A stretch of 64,000 nt of DNA from Shewanella subflava (GTDB taxonomy: Bacteria > Pseudomonadota > Gammaproteobacteria > Enterobacterales > Shewanellaceae), in NCBI RefSeq assembly GCF_025971955.1, contig NZ_JAPDMX010000024.1, forward strand, positions 159,562 to 223,561, written 5' to 3'. The notes under the pieces were generated by a model. The model did no database searches, was not told the DNA's origin, and saw nothing but the letters and a program-made list of their open reading frames with translations. A program made the translations under genes and the position numbers. Position 1 is the first letter of the stretch; every line of letters starts with the position of its first letter. Below, piece by piece: positions 19,732 to 31,110 of this stretch.

Positions 19732-22700
19732 TTATTCCTTCACTACATTTAATGAGGTGGTTAATTGGATCAGTTTTTCGATAGCCGAATCAAATTCAAA
19801 TTGCTCTACATCATGTTTTAATGACTTGAGTAAGGTTTTATGTGGTATTAACTGCGCTATACCTTCTAGCTGACTCACCCATTCTAATGCTTCAGTATTA
19901 TATTGTTCTAAACAGATATTAAGCTGTGTAAGCATTTCAATTATCCCCTCATCATTTACCTCGCGTGTAATGGAGGATGGTTGATTCTTATGATGCCATT
20001 TATCGAGTTCGGTGAGTAATACAGTAAGGTGTTGATGCAACTGATGCGTATTTTGCTCAATCAAGTGCCAGTCAGGGCCATCAATGTTGTTCAGTAGCAC
20101 CTCAATATTAGCCGCAAGATGGCTGGCCTCGTTAGCGCCGATATTGGCGCTAACGCCTTTTAAGGTATGACTACTGAGTTGCATTTCAGCGAGGTCTTTC
20201 ATGGCAATTGCTTGCTTTTGTTGTTTAATCAGCGATTCACCAGTTTGAATGAAAGTGCGCAGCAATTTGCTATATAAGGTTGCATTATGGTTGCAATGCA
20301 TCAACCCTCGATGAGTTTCTAACCCATTGATTTTAGGCAGTGAGACGGCGGCTTGTGTCTGTTTTTGGGCAGTAATGATTGACTGTTTTTTAGGTGAAAT
20401 CCAGCGCGCCATAATGTTGTAAAGGTCTTTGACATGCACTGGCTTATTGATTTGATCGTTCATTCCCGATGCAATACCTTTATCGACATCTTCTTTCATC
20501 GCATTAGCCGTCATCGCAATAATGGGTAAATCCGCAAATTGTTCATTGGCTCGAATTCGCCTTGTGGCCTCGTATCCATCCATCAGTGGCATTTGACCAT
20601 CCATGAGTACGCCATCAAATCGCTGGTTTTGGACTAATTCAACGGCTTCAATGCCGTTATTGGCCACAGTAACTTTCATTCCTGCTTGCCTTAACAGTTC
20701 TATGGCTAACTCTTGATTTAATAAATTATCCTCGACTAATAATATTTCGGCCCCGGCTAACTTAGATTTAAGCTCAAACATGGATTGCTGAGCATGTAAT
20801 TCACTTGCTGTAGGTGCCTCACCCGTTATTAGCTTAACCGCAGCATCACCCATGCTTGCCGGTGTGAGTGGTTTAGTGATAGAGAAAATTTGATCGCTTT
20901 CACCAATCAATGCATTGACGTCATCTTGTTCAGAAAGCTTATTGACTATGACCAGTTTTGATGCTGAATTTTGCCTCAACGCATCCAATAAAGTCGTGTT
21001 GCAACATTCAAAATCACAAATAACATAAAACGGGTCGCCAGATCCTGGCTCGAATGCTCCATGCTGTGCAAGCGCTGTACTCGTTTCATCAGCCACAATC
21101 ATATTTATGCCTAAAAAATCAGCATGCTTTATCAAATTATTGGTAATGATTGTGGGGAGCCCAATAAAGGTAAAGGTTTTACCTTTGGCAGCTTCATAGC
21201 GAATCATTGGGTCATGACCTCTACCTTTGGGTAAGGTTAGGGTTAAATAAAATCGACTGCCTTTACCTTCTTCGCTTTCTAGGTAAACCTGTCCACCCAT
21301 TAAGTGTGCAAGACGTTTACTGATTGCTAATCCAAGGCCTGTTCCGCCATATTCTCTTGATGTAGAGGCGTCAACCTGCTCAAATGACCCGAATAACTTG
21401 CCTTGCTTATGCTTTGGTATACCGATACCAAAGTCTTCGACGCAGAAAGTGAGATCAATATTGTTACCATTGGGTGTGGCTGTTCCCCTGATAATAATAT
21501 TGCTATTGGGGTGAGAAAACTTGATCGCATTATTACAATAGTTGATCAAAATTTGACCTAGTCGCATGCTGTCACCCATATAAAATCTTGGGTAATCAGA
21601 CGGGAAATCGAATAAAACAGTGATGTTTTTTTCTTCAATTTTGAAGCTGATGATGTTGGCGAGATTGGAAAATACATCGAAAATATCAAATTCTGCCGAT
21701 TCGATATCCATTTTATCGGCTTCAATTTTTGAAAAGTCTAAAATATCATTCAAAATACCCAGTAAAGAGCTTGCTGCGCGGTGAACATTATCAACATAGT
21801 CACGTTGTTTACCCGAGAGGTCTGTTTGCAGTGCTAGATAAGACATACCGAGAATCGCGTTCATCGGAGTGCGTATTTCATGTGACATATTCGCTAAAAA
21901 ATTAGACTTGGTTTGATTGGCAGATTCAGCCGCTTCTTTGGCACTGGCTAATTCCGTTTGAATCAGTTTGTCATCTGTAATATCTAACGCCCAACACAAA
22001 TTAGCATTTTGCCCCCCGTGAATGGTTGGGTAGGCGGTGATGAAGATATCCCTGGTACCATCGGGGGTGTTAAATTGGGTTTCAAGTTGTAATTCTTCAT
22101 TGCCACTGAGTTGCAAAATAGCATTGAAATCATTAGGGTTGGTGAAGATATCTGCAACGGTATGACCGATATTCAGGCCGGTCATTTCGGTGATGCGTTT
22201 ATTGGTATATCGGCAGGTATTCTGCACGCAAACCCATACACCAATTGGACTTTTACCTAAGATATTTTGCAGCACATCGCGCTCTTGTATCAGCAGTTTA
22301 TTAATGCGTAATCTTTCGCTGATGTCATGGTAGGAGCCTAAAATACATTGTAGCCCTTCTAATTCGACAACTTTAAGGGTTGCTTCAATCGGGATGCGTT
22401 GCCCTGTTGAGCTCAACATTTCCGCTTCGTACGTATACATGCCTTGTTGCAGTGTTTGTGCTAGGCGGCTTTTGAATAAGGCCTGGCGTTGGGTGGCGTC
22501 GGCGGCATAAAATAATGTGGGTTGCATACCTAACACATCATTTTTGGTGTTGTATGCAACCAGGTCTAATAGCGCCTGGTTGCAATCGAGTATGGTGCCA
22601 TTGGTGTCTGATAGCATACAAGCTTCAATAGAGACATCAAAGAGAGATTGGAACCTTGCTCTACTGAGATTAAGCTGCTCTTCAGTTTGTTTGCGTTGGG

Positions 22701-24732
22701 CAATTTCTTTATTTAAGCGTCGATTCCAATAGATGAAAATCCCAAAAGTAACGGTCAGAATAAAGGCTAAATTGATAATCCAATTGATCACTTGTTGTCT
22801 CTTGATGCCAAAATCGTAGCGAACATTAATCCAGCGATCTTTGATATTTTGTTTTCGTGTATCAGGAATATAAGCAAAGGCTTTATTTAAAATGCTTTTA
22901 AGTTCAGGCCAGTCTTTTCTGATACCAATGGATACCCCGAACCGATAATCTGATAAATCAACAATATTTAAATGACGATGTCCAAAAGCCTCTAACATGT
23001 TGGAGGCTAATGGATAATGAATAAAAGCAGCAAAGGCTTGGTGTTGATTAACGGCATTAAGCACATCTTCTAGGGTGTTGTAGGGCACAACAATCAGCTC
23101 TGGATGTTCTGATTTTAATTGCAGTTCGGTGATATCTTCTGCCACCACAGCCACTTTTTTTCCGGCTAAGTCATCAAGGCCGTTAATATTATCGGTATCG
23201 TTTCTCGTCACAATAACAGCAGGGAAGTAGGCCAGCGCATCAGTGAACAACATGTCTTTGTCGCGCGAGTGATGATCCGACACGGGCGAAAGCACATCAA
23301 TTTTTTGTTGTTTAAAATCATTTACCAGCAGTTGCCAATTTTTGGCGGAGCTGATGTTAAATTCTAACGGAAGTAGTGGGCTGATTTCGGCTAAATAGTC
23401 GGCAATAATACCCTGTTGCTCACCGTTGTCGGTAATAAAATCTAAAGGGGCGGCATCGGGATCAACTCCTAAATGAATAATAGGATGTTGCTTAATAAAT
23501 GCCCTTTCTTCTTCGGTTAAATTATTTAAAAATTGCTGTGTATCATAGCTGTTAATTAAATCAGCTACTTTAAAGTCCAATAACAGCATATTGGGATTGA
23601 ACGTGAGCGATATTTTTTTAAAATCAATATTCGATTCGTTAAGGTTTAACAGTGGCAGGTAACTTTTATAATTATGTGAAGTCACTACTACGGGCGGGAT
23701 CACAAAATCAAAACCTTGGCGCTTGATGTGATTATCATTTAGATAATCAAACATGAGTACGGTTGCAAACCCTCCCATCATGTCAGCACCTATTGATGCG
23801 GCGTTAATATTATCATTTGGAATATCAGAGACTAATTCAGGAAGCCAACTTAATGCACCAATGAGGGGCTTAGAAGAAGGGTGTTGCTCCGCTTCTAAGG
23901 CGACAGCTTTGGCGATTGAAGCATTCATTGCAACAACTAAGTTTATGTTGTTTTCAGATAGGGCGAGGGCATATTGTTCTCGTGCCGCTTGAGGATCCCA
24001 GTTGGTGTATTTAACCGTGATAACCGCATTTTTCCAACGAGCAGAAATATACTCGACCATGTCATTAACTCTGCTGATCACCGAAGCATCATCTGGATTA
24101 CCGCCTAAAATTAAAATGTTCGGTTGCCAATCCGCGGCCTTATTTTTATTGACTAAGTTCTTGATCAGGGTTTGACCTGAGTCTACATCTCGGCCAAAAC
24201 GGGCAATCCAATTTAAGCTGTCTGCTTTGAGTGACAGTTTTGATTCTTTTAAGTTTGAATTAATCGTGATGACGGGAACACCATGTTCATCGGCTTCTTT
24301 TAGCAGTGTGGGTAAAATATCGGTACTTTCAGAAATAATCAGGCCGTCGGTCTGTTCATGAATTACTTTTCGACTTAAATTTAACAGCATTGCACTGGTA
24401 TTATTACTATAAATAATATCGAGATTGATATTGAGATCATTGGCTGCAAATTGAGAATAAGCTGCAATTTCACGCCAGAACGGTCTATCCGCTTCTAGGA
24501 TCATGGTGATGTTCTTTTTGGGATGCTCTTGTCGGGCACTTTGTGGTGCTTCTAAACGCTCAGATGAAGCTGTTTCAATACTCGATAACGCGGTTAATTG
24601 AGTTGTCACCTGTGCACTGTTTCCATTGATGGAAAAAAATATCAGCAAGAGTAAGAAACACGGTGCATTAAATCGAATGTATGCAGCGGCCATTGGAATT
24701 GTGTGTATGAGGTTGATTACATTTTTTAGCAT
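19732..24732 (-). CDS. Giant hybrid sensor kinase with two periplasmic sensor modules
   Basis: 1666 residues. An N-terminal signal/anchor is followed by a sugar-binding-protein-like module (~75-390), a solute-binding module of the SBP_bac_3 type (~405-640, [26 protein letters not shown]), a membrane segment (649-669), two PAS domains (~692-810 and ~818-925), HisKA with His951 (SHEIRTPMN), and HATPase (N box [13 protein letters not shown] box [12 protein letters not shown]). A degenerate receiver (~1184-1300) and a true receiver with Asp1378 ([11 protein letters not shown]) follow, then HPt with His1522 ([13 protein letters not shown]). All phosphorelay stations are therefore present. The ligands are unknown. 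Two ligand-binding folds in one sensor allow dual input, as in BvgS- and LuxQ/LuxP-like sensors. Confidence 0.9.
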   Translation of the reverse strand: MLKNVINLIHTIPMAAAYIRFNAPCFLLLLIFFSINGNSAQVTTQLTALSSIETASSERLEAPQSARQEHPKKNITMILEADRPFWREIAAYSQFAANDLNINLDIIYSNNTSAMLLNLSRKVIHEQTDGLIISESTDILPTLLKEADEHGVPVITINSNLKESKLSLKADSLNWIARFGRDVDSGQTLIKNLVNKNKAADWQPNILILGGNPDDASVISRVNDMVEYISARWKNAVITVKYTNWDPQAAREQYALALSENNINLVVAMNASIAKAVALEAEQHPSSKPLIGALSWLPELVSDIPNDNINAASIGADMMGGFATVLMFDYLNDNHIKRQGFDFVIPPVVVTSHNYKSYLPLLNLNESNIDFKKISLTFNPNMLLLDFKVADLINSYDTQQFLNNLTEEERAFIKQHPIIHLGVDPDAAPLDFITDNGEQQGIIADYLAEISPLLPLEFNISSAKNWQLLVNDFKQQKIDVLSPVSDHHSRDKDMLFTDALAYFPAVIVTRNDTDNINGLDDLAGKKVAVVAEDITELQLKSEHPELIVVPYNTLEDVLNAVNQHQAFAAFIHYPLASNMLEAFGHRHLNIVDLSDYRFGVSIGIRKDWPELKSILNKAFAYIPDTRKQNIKDRWINVRYDFGIKRQQVINWIINLAFILTVTFGIFIYWNRRLNKEIAQRKQTEEQLNLSRARFQSLFDVSIEACMLSDTNGTILDCNQALLDLVAYNTKNDVLGMQPTLFYAADATQRQALFKSRLAQTLQQGMYTYEAEMLSSTGQRIPIEATLKVVELEGLQCILGSYHDISERLRINKLLIQERDVLQNILGKSPIGVWVCVQNTCRYTNKRITEMTGLNIGHTVADIFTNPNDFNAILQLSGNEELQLETQFNTPDGTRDIFITAYPTIHGGQNANLCWALDITDDKLIQTELASAKEAAESANQTKSNFLANMSHEIRTPMNAILGMSYLALQTDLSGKQRDYVDNVHRAASSLLGILNDILDFSKIEADKMDIESAEFDIFDVFSNLANIISFKIEEKNITVLFDFPSDYPRFYMGDSMRLGQILINYCNNAIKFSHPNSNIIIRGTATPNGNNIDLTFCVEDFGIGIPKHKQGKLFGSFEQVDASTSREYGGTGLGLAISKRLAHLMGGQVYLESEEGKGSRFYLTLTLPKGRGHDPMIRYEAAKGKTFTFIGLPTIITNNLIKHADFLGINMIVADETSTALAQHGAFEPGSGDPFYVICDFECCNTTLLDALRQNSASKLVIVNKLSEQDDVNALIGESDQIFSITKPLTPASMGDAAVKLITGEAPTASELHAQQSMFELKSKLAGAEILLVEDNLLNQELAIELLRQAGMKVTVANNGIEAVELVQNQRFDGVLMDGQMPLMDGYEATRRIRANEQFADLPIIAMTANAMKEDVDKGIASGMNDQINKPVHVKDLYNIMARWISPKKQSIITAQKQTQAAVSLPKINGLETHRGLMHCNHNATLYSKLLRTFIQTGESLIKQQKQAIAMKDLAEMQLSSHTLKGVSANIGANEASHLAANIEVLLNNIDGPDWHLIEQNTHQLHQHLTVLLTELDKWHHKNQPSSITREVNDEGIIEMLTQLNICLEQYNTEALEWVSQLEGIAQLIPHKTLLKSLKHDVEQFEFDSAIEKLIQLTTSLNVVKE

Positions 24733-25244
24733 TATTCATTCCAAAAGCGTTATGTGGTTTTGCAACAAGCCATCTAAGTTTAAGCTGTTATTTGCACTAG
24801 TAGAGTGTCCATTGCAGCGGCATTCTTTTCTGCGTTGACAACAATATAACGTAGCTCATCGATCAAAATATGATTGATATGGTCTATTTTTACACTAACC
24901 TTATCGCATTGTGTAAATAATATAATCGAATTATTACTTAATGAAACGCTCATAAACTACACATTCAGTATAAGTCGGTAGCACCTTGTTGCATTTGTTT
25001 TTTGTAATAACAGTTATGATTCGTTATGTTAATTTTTGCGGCTTTATTTGTTGCGTTTGGTTTGCTGTTTGTTGTTATTTGGAGCTTGTGAGTGGTGCTT
25101 TACCAATTGTTGTAGGTTATTTATTAGGCTTCAGTTATATTCCCACCCCCGAAAAAGTTGATTAAAAAACAGTCTAAATAGTTAGAGGGTCATAATGGGT
25201 TTTATAACAGTGCTGTTGGGTATTTTTGAGAGTAAGGTGGAAAT
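24733..25244. promoter_or_regulatory. Divergent promoter region of the signalling cluster
   Basis: A 512-base gap between the giant kinase (leftward) and the HD-GYP regulator (rightward). Both promoters should be here by position. No strong hairpin was seen. It contains a 21-codon hydrophobic reading frame at 25026-25091 (see findings) with no clear ribosome site. Confidence 0.4.
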
Positions 25245-26297
25245 ATGACAGTGAGTGAAATGACATTGAAACCGACTATTTTAGTTGTCGATGATATGCC
25301 GGATAATATTCGAATTATTCACGGTATTTTAGCCGATAAATTTACCATAAGAGCCGCGACTTCAGGCAAAAAAGCCCTTGAGCTGGCTCGTATTGAACCC
25401 ATCCCAGAACTGATCTTATTAGATGTTATGATGCCCACTATGAGTGGTTTTGAAGTGTGTCAGCAGCTAAAGCTTGATCCAAACACAAGCCGTATTCCGG
25501 TTATTTTTGTGACAGCTAAAACAGAAGAAATGGATGAACAAACGGGTTTGGAATTAGGTGCCGTCGATTATATTTGTAAACCCATTAGCCCTGCGGTGTT
25601 AAATGTCAGAGTGAAAAACCAACTGGCGTTAGCTAATCAAGCTAGGCAGCTTGAAGACCTAGTGAAACTTCGTACTAAGGAGTTAGAGCAAACGCGGCAT
25701 AAAATTATTCTAAAATTAGGCCGAGCGGCTGAATTTAGGGATAATGAAACCGGCTTACATATTGTTAGAATTGGCCATTTAAGTCAGATGTTGGCACAAC
25801 ATATTGGTGCCACAGCGACGTGGTGTGAGCATATACTGCATGCTTCACCTATGCATGACATTGGCAAAATTGGTATTCCAGATGTGATTTTATTAAAACC
25901 TGGTCGGTTAACGGATGACGAACGCATCATCATGCAGCAACATCCCGCGCTGGGAGCTGAAATTCTAGGTGATGATGACAATGCCCCATTACTGGTGATG
26001 GCAAAAGAAATCGCGTTGTATCACCATGAACATTGGAATGGAAATGGTTACCCCACAGGCATAAGTGGTAAAGATATTCCTTTAAGTGCCAGAATCGTTG
26101 CCATAGTTGATGTGTTTGATGCGTTAACCTCTGCGCGACCTTACAAAAAACCGTGGTCGACACAAGCTGCGCTAGATTATATTGTTGAAGGCGCAGGTAA
26201 ACAATTTGATCCAGATTTAGTGACCGCCTTCTTAGCATGTCGCGATAAAGTCGAGCAGATAAAATTACAATTTTTGGAGCCAGAATCGTCAGAATAA
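25245..26297 (+). CDS. Response regulator with HD-GYP c-di-GMP phosphodiesterase domain (RpfG type)
   Basis: A 350-residue protein. The receiver has Asp60 (LLDVMMP) and Lys in ICKPIS. A short coiled linker (LEDLVKLRTKELEQTRHK) leads to the HD-GYP domain with His204-Asp205 in MHDIGKIG and HHEHWNGNGYP at 260-270, the complete signature for c-di-GMP hydrolysis. Divergent from the giant hybrid kinase, it is the likely output of that relay, lowering c-di-GMP and so biofilm or motility choice. AAGGTGG precedes the ATG. Confidence 0.92.
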   Translation: MTVSEMTLKPTILVVDDMPDNIRIIHGILADKFTIRAATSGKKALELARIEPIPELILLDVMMPTMSGFEVCQQLKLDPNTSRIPVIFVTAKTEEMDEQTGLELGAVDYICKPISPAVLNVRVKNQLALANQARQLEDLVKLRTKELEQTRHKIILKLGRAAEFRDNETGLHIVRIGHLSQMLAQHIGATATWCEHILHASPMHDIGKIGIPDVILLKPGRLTDDERIIMQQHPALGAEILGDDDNAPLLVMAKEIALYHHEHWNGNGYPTGISGKDIPLSARIVAIVDVFDALTSARPYKKPWSTQAALDYIVEGAGKQFDPDLVTAFLACRDKVEQIKLQFLEPESSE

Positions 26298-26336
26298 CAG
26301 ATGAGTCAGCCCTTTCGATAAAATTAACGAGCTATT

Positions 26337-26834
26337 ATGACCATTATTTTTACCACTAACCTGGGCGATATTCACATTGAACTTGATTTAGAAAAAGCGC
26401 CTGTGAGCTCAAAAAACTTTTTAAGATATTGCCAAGAAGGCTTTTACGAGCAGACTATTTTTCATCGTGTTATTAAAGGCTTTATGATTCAAGGTGGTGG
26501 CTTTACCGCCCAAATGGCAGAAAAGCCGACCCATGCGCCGATTGTCAATGAGGCGAATCGTGGTTTAAGTAATGTATTAGGCACCATTGCAATGGCGCGC
26601 ACTGATGCACCGCATTCTGCCACTGGGCAATTTTTTATTAATACCGCAAATAATCGCTTTCTCGATCACACTGCGACGACTAACAATGGCTGGGGCTATG
26701 CCGTATTTGGCAAGGTTACTGAGGGTATTGAGGTAATAAAGCAGATTGAAAAAGTCAAAACAGCAACGGTTGCAGGACATGATGATGTGCCTAAAACGCC
26801 GATTATGATTGAGCGCGTTACTATTGTTGAATAG
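26337..26834 (+). CDS. ppiB: Peptidyl-prolyl cis-trans isomerase B (cyclophilin)
   Basis: A 165-residue cytoplasmic cyclophilin without signal peptide, the usual size of PpiB. Active-site stretches are [15 protein letters not shown] (catalytic Arg) and [17 protein letters not shown], plus [11 protein letters not shown]. It speeds proline isomerisation in folding. It lies 39 bases after the HD-GYP gene with no terminator seen, so some read-through is possible. Confidence 0.94.
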   Translation: MTIIFTTNLGDIHIELDLEKAPVSSKNFLRYCQEGFYEQTIFHRVIKGFMIQGGGFTAQMAEKPTHAPIVNEANRGLSNVLGTIAMARTDAPHSATGQFFINTANNRFLDHTATTNNGWGYAVFGKVTEGIEVIKQIEKVKTATVAGHDDVPKTPIMIERVTIVE

Positions 26835-26877
26835 TCGATAGCTCACTTAACCCTTGACACAAAAGTCGATAAATATG

Positions 26878-26915
26878 AAATGGACTGACACCGCTGGTTG
26901 TTAGTCCATTTTTTA
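26878..26915 (+). terminator. Rho-independent terminator of ppiB
   Basis: Stem AAATGGACT/AGTCCATTT with a 16-nt loop, then T-run. From here to the EcsC gene (about 455 bases) I see nothing else that I can name. Confidence 0.75.
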
Positions 26916-27372
26916 TGGCATTAATTTTTGCCTTGATACTCAAATGGCAATCTACTAGTACCCTTAGCTCGGGATTATAAACGCTTAGTAAACAGCCCTT
27001 TGCTTTGCTAACTGTGTCTCAATAATGTGCAATGGGCCATACGTCAACATTATCCCATGCAGTATAAAGTCATTTTAGTTTCCACCCGAGGGGCGGTGGC
27101 TATTCCCCTGCCATTGTGCTCGCAAATTCACTTATTTGGCAGGCTGAATGGTGTTTATTTGTGATTGCCTGACAGAAATATAGCCTAGGGCATAATTTAT
27201 CAACAAAGATAAACACGCCCTAATAAGGATATGTAATCTATCGTTTTTCACTGTTTGTTTCATTTCAGTTTAATCATATACCGCTAGCATCTTCATTCTG
27301 TTGGGCATTAATGTTAAAACTATCAATGCCGCTTTAATTACTCACACTTGTGTTCACTCGATTAAGGATACT

Positions 27373-28155
27373 ATGCAGCTTACTGATATCGATTTTCAGC
27401 GTTTAAAGCAAGCAAAGCAGTTGCTAGAAAATCCGGGGCTGGCCGCCAAAATTACTGATGCAATAGGTAAGCCGATTGAACAAGGTTTTGCGTTATTGCC
27501 CAAAACCGTAAGCAATGGCATTGGTAAGGTCACGCAAATGGCATTAACTAAGGCTGTTGATGCGGCACTGTTTACCTTAAAAGATGGCGCGAACCTGCAT
27601 TCTTCTGATAAATGGCACAAGTTTGGTGTGGCTTTGAGTGGCGGTGTCGGCGGCTTTTTTGGCTTAAGCGCCTTAGCCATTGAGTTACCTATTTCAACCA
27701 CCATCATGTTACGTTCGATAGCAGACATCGCTCGCAGTGAAGGTGAGCAGTTGAGTGATTTAGCAACCAAAATGGCTTGCCTTGAAGTGTTTGCGTTTGG
27801 AGGGCAAAGCCTTGATGATGATCAAGCTGAAACGGGCTATTTTGCGGTTCGCACCGTATTGGCTAATTCAATTGCCGAATCGGCACAATATGTAGCAACC
27901 AAAGGGTTCACTAAAGAAGCTGCGCCCATGATGGTAAAAATTGTCACCATTGTAGCGGAACGATTTGGCGTACAAGTGACTCAAAAAGTAGCGGCACAAG
28001 CTGTGCCTGCTATTGGTGCCGCAGGCGGTGCCATTATCAATACATTATTTATCGACCATTTTCAGGATATGGCAAGAGGGCATTTTGTAGTTCGTGGGCT
28101 AGAACGAAAATATGGCCAGCAACAGATAAGGGCGTTATACGAGGCTATTGAGTAA
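27373..28155 (+). CDS. EcsC family protein
   Basis: A 260-residue protein of the EcsC family (named after a protein encoded with a Bacillus ABC exporter; its biochemical role is unknown). Visible are a glycine-rich membrane-active stretch GVALSGGVGGFFGLSALAIELP, an alanine-rich AAQAVPAIGAAGGAIIN and the C-terminal HFVVRGLERKYG, all typical. The ATG at 27373 (MQLTDIDF) is preferred over 27301, which adds a non-family leader. An FG-GAP protein gene follows within 47 bases, so they are probably co-transcribed. Confidence 0.85.
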   Translation: MQLTDIDFQRLKQAKQLLENPGLAAKITDAIGKPIEQGFALLPKTVSNGIGKVTQMALTKAVDAALFTLKDGANLHSSDKWHKFGVALSGGVGGFFGLSALAIELPISTTIMLRSIADIARSEGEQLSDLATKMACLEVFAFGGQSLDDDQAETGYFAVRTVLANSIAESAQYVATKGFTKEAAPMMVKIVTIVAERFGVQVTQKVAAQAVPAIGAAGGAIINTLFIDHFQDMARGHFVVRGLERKYGQQQIRALYEAIE

Positions 28156-28201
28156 TACAAGCTATATTGACTACTTCATCAACATCAAGGACAGAATAAC
28201 A

Positions 28202-29779
28202 ATGGGATTATCCACCAAGGTTAAAGGGATTATCGGCACAATAGGCATGTTATCAGCATTGAGTGCTGGTGCTGCATTAGCCAATGAAAAACTGACGTTT
28301 TTAGAATATACCCTTGAAGCCGACATTGAACTGGTTCAACCCGTTATATCAGCCAATATTATGGACAATGAAGGCAATGAGTTAATTGTGGTTGGCATTG
28401 ATGAAGCATTTCAGCGCTGGTTATATGTGTATGGTTTTAAAGAGGACAAACTGAGTTTACTTGATAAGCAGCCAGTTGACCCCTCATGGTTTCGTTATGA
28501 TGTGTATCAACCAGAAGAGGAAGGTGAAAAAGTTCAATTACAAAAACTGTACTTTTTGAGCGCAGAAAGTGTGTGGCAATATCAGCCAGGCCACCCTGTA
28601 CTGGCAACCGTCTCAGAGGCGTCAACGCAAGGCCAAATAAGCCAAGTCGCCGCGATCAGTTCCATTACGTTAACCCCAAAAGCCGATTACATTTCGCGGG
28701 GGAATTTTGTTAAAGATATTAATAATGATGGTATTGCTGATATCTTCTTAAGCGACTTCAAAAGCCTACACTTATTGCTGGCCAATAATCATGCCGTTAG
28801 CGAATTACAGACGTTTACCGTGCAGTCACTACCACTCTTACCCAATATTGAATTAACAGATACAGGGGCGGAATACAGTCAGCCAGAATTGTATTTTACC
28901 GATGCAAATTTTGATAACCGTGATGACATTATTAAAGTAGGTGAAGGTTTATTAGAGGTGTATTTTCAAAAAGATAATGGTCAGTTTATGCCGAGTGCGA
29001 CATTTATTCCCGTTAGCCAGCCCATCAGTGGCGTGGACTGGTGGAAAAAGCGTGATGCCTATGGCCGTCAATTAGATCAAAGTGATCTGATGTATCGAAA
29101 AGTGGAAAAAATTGCTGATATTAATGCCGATGGCATAACCGATTTAGTGCTGAGATATACCAAAAGCAGTGGCGTATTTGACAGAAGTAACGACTATGAA
29201 GTGTATCTTGGTAGTAACAAAGACAACGCCCTCAGTTTTGGTCGCAAACCTAGCAGCGTGATCCGAGCTGATGGCACCTTAACCGGGCTGAACTTTGTTG
29301 ATTTAGACAAAAATGGTCGCTTAGACGCAGTCGTGTCAGGCTTTGATATTGGTGTGTCACAAATTGTTGGTGCCTTATTGTCAGGCAGTATTGATCAAGA
29401 TGTGTACGTGTTCAAAATGGACAATGCATTTCAATTTCCAAAACAGGCCAATGTGACCAAAGAGGTCGAGTTAAGTTTTAGCCTCACCTCAGGCCAAACG
29501 GGTGAGCCTGTGATTACCTTGGGCGATTTAAACGGCGATGGCTATAAAGAGTTATTGTTATCTGATACCGAAAAGCGCCTAAAAATATTTCAAGGCCAAA
29601 GTGGTCAATCCCCCTTTGCTAAAAGCAGTGATGAGTTAGCCTTCACGTTGCCGACAGAAGGGTCAATGGTGTCAGTCACCGATATCAATCACGACGGTAA
29701 AGATGATTTAGTGGTGCATTATGGCCGTCAGGATGCCAAAGACTTGCAGCGCAAAGTGATTGTGTTTGTTGCTCAATAA
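28202..29779 (+). CDS. Exported FG-GAP/VCBS repeat protein
   Basis: A 525-residue protein with a signal peptide ending AALAN. It carries at least six Ca-binding-like loops of the D-x-N-x-D-G-x-x-D type: DINNDGIADIF, DANFDNRDDII, DINADGITDLV, DLDKNGRLDAV, DLNGDGYKELL and DINHDGKDDLV, spaced to suggest a beta-propeller. Such proteins are extracytoplasmic binding or scaffold modules. The specific role is unknown. AAGGA lies upstream of the chosen ATG. Confidence 0.8.
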   Translation: MGLSTKVKGIIGTIGMLSALSAGAALANEKLTFLEYTLEADIELVQPVISANIMDNEGNELIVVGIDEAFQRWLYVYGFKEDKLSLLDKQPVDPSWFRYDVYQPEEEGEKVQLQKLYFLSAESVWQYQPGHPVLATVSEASTQGQISQVAAISSITLTPKADYISRGNFVKDINNDGIADIFLSDFKSLHLLLANNHAVSELQTFTVQSLPLLPNIELTDTGAEYSQPELYFTDANFDNRDDIIKVGEGLLEVYFQKDNGQFMPSATFIPVSQPISGVDWWKKRDAYGRQLDQSDLMYRKVEKIADINADGITDLVLRYTKSSGVFDRSNDYEVYLGSNKDNALSFGRKPSSVIRADGTLTGLNFVDLDKNGRLDAVVSGFDIGVSQIVGALLSGSIDQDVYVFKMDNAFQFPKQANVTKEVELSFSLTSGQTGEPVITLGDLNGDGYKELLLSDTEKRLKIFQGQSGQSPFAKSSDELAFTLPTEGSMVSVTDINHDGKDDLVVHYGRQDAKDLQRKVIVFVAQ

Positions 29780-29868
29780 TGCTGAAGGCTGTGATGAACT
29801 GACCGCAGTTATACATGACACTCTAGGTTTAAACTCTGTGGCTAAGTGGTAGGTTTTATTATCAGGTA

Positions 29869-30480
29869 TCAGCCGTATCGACACAGGATTCATTATATCT
29901 CTTCGATTTAGCTTTATTAGGTATTCATTAAGCTTTAAAAGCTAACTTGATTTTGCCCCAAAATGAGTTTCCCAAACTCCGTTTGGATTAACATCGCAGG
30001 ATTCCATCCTGCACCGGCCAAAAGGGTATTAACAGCAATACCCTCTTTACTTTTGATTCAAGAATTAGGCCCTGCCGCCCCTAACGAAAAATGCTGAAAG
30101 CGCATATTTTCGATGGGGTTTGATCCAGCTTTAAACTTCATTTGTAGCTTGCTTCGGCCATTGTCAGCTAATACAAAATCTCCCTAACGCTTCCAATAGG
30201 CGACTGAAGTAAATGGATTTGAAAATGTCACGGTGGCAGGGATGCCAAAGAGTGACCATGGCCTAACGGAAGCTAGCTTGGCATTCATGCCAAGCTCACG
30301 GGTTCACGAAATAAAGAGTCTCGATGACCTCAATTTTAATCTATCAGGTAATAATCCCTTTGTAGATAATGCTTCGGAACGCTGTACGCCATCCATGGCC
30401 GCTTAACGAAAACGTCCTGTTTTCGATCCCCTCAGCAGTATCTACACAGAGACATTCATCTCTTCGATTTGGCTTTATTC
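29869..30480. repeat. Hairpin-rich intergenic repeat with flanking direct repeats
   Basis: Two related ~48-bp segments (29869-29918 and 30434-30480, sharing ATCTCTTCGATTT and GCTTTATT) flank about 515 bases packed with short perfect hairpins: GCAGGA/TCCTGC at 29996-30012, AGGGTATT/AATACCCT near 30023-30044, AGCTTGGCA/TGCCAAGCT at 30275-30296 and GAAAAC/GTTTTC near 30408. There is no reading frame. It looks like an accreted or decaying repeat array. The function is unknown. Confidence 0.6.
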
Positions 30481-30506
30481 GAACCCAAAATTAAAAGCGA
30501 AAGTGA

Positions 30507-30743
30507 TACTTTGAATTAAATTTTGATGTTTTTTCTATTGATTATAAACATGGTCAAATCGAAGAAGCGAAAATTTCAGGTGTAATCGCGGCGGTGACCG
30601 TCCATGACATGGACGTCATGGCCGAGCTTTCAGGGACGAACTCGCAGCGTGTCACGGTCGTGCTTGCACATAAGGTCGCTCTTTCACATCCATGTGATCG
30701 CGACATTCCGTTCATCCTGAACATCCCAGCGGCAGGCAATTGA
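30507..30743 (+). pseudogene. Gene remnant, 3' part of an unidentified reading frame
   Basis: An open frame of 78 codons with no plausible start. Its second half reads like protein (TVHDMDVMAELSGTNS, then VLAHKVALSHPCDRD and ILNIPAAGN before TGA). Base composition from about 30580 to 30743 is clearly more GC-rich than the AT-rich flanks, so it looks like a leftover of an acquired gene. The family is not recognised. From 30744 to 31018 there is nothing convincing; a 61-codon TTG-initiated frame at 30815 is not supported. Confidence 0.4.
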
Positions 30744-31018
30744 TTAGATTGAAGCTATGAACTACAGAAAAAACCAATATAAATAAACTATACAAATCGT
30801 GGTCTAAAACGTTTTTGTTCAAGAACGGTTTAGAACGATCACTCGTAACGCATTTATGCCCTCTAAACGAGTTCAAAATGGGTATAGTTAGAGGTAAAGT
30901 CGGTAGCTTCCCCCTCAGCAAAGTAATATCACCGCCAATAAATGGTCAGATTCACGCCACTACAGTACTAATTGGTCTGCTGTTGTTGGGTGATTTTTAA
31001 CCATCTTTATCCAAATAC

Positions 31019-31034
31019 TTAAGCATTTGCTTAA
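31019..31034. promoter_or_regulatory. Perfect inverted repeat upstream of hcp
   Basis: TTAAGCA/TGCTTAA with a 2-base spacer, 127 bases before the hcp start. The size and symmetry suit a dimeric regulator. The regulator was not identified. Confidence 0.4.
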
Positions 31035-31110
31035 AGTGACAGCGATCATAAAAACACACATTAACCTGAAAAGAGGCTTTAGCTTTACGCTGTAAAGAGT
31101 AAACTGCATT

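Noticed and set aside
30815-31000. 61-codon frame before hcp
   Set aside because: Starts with TTG, no ribosome site, no recognisable family, and lies in a decayed intergenic region.
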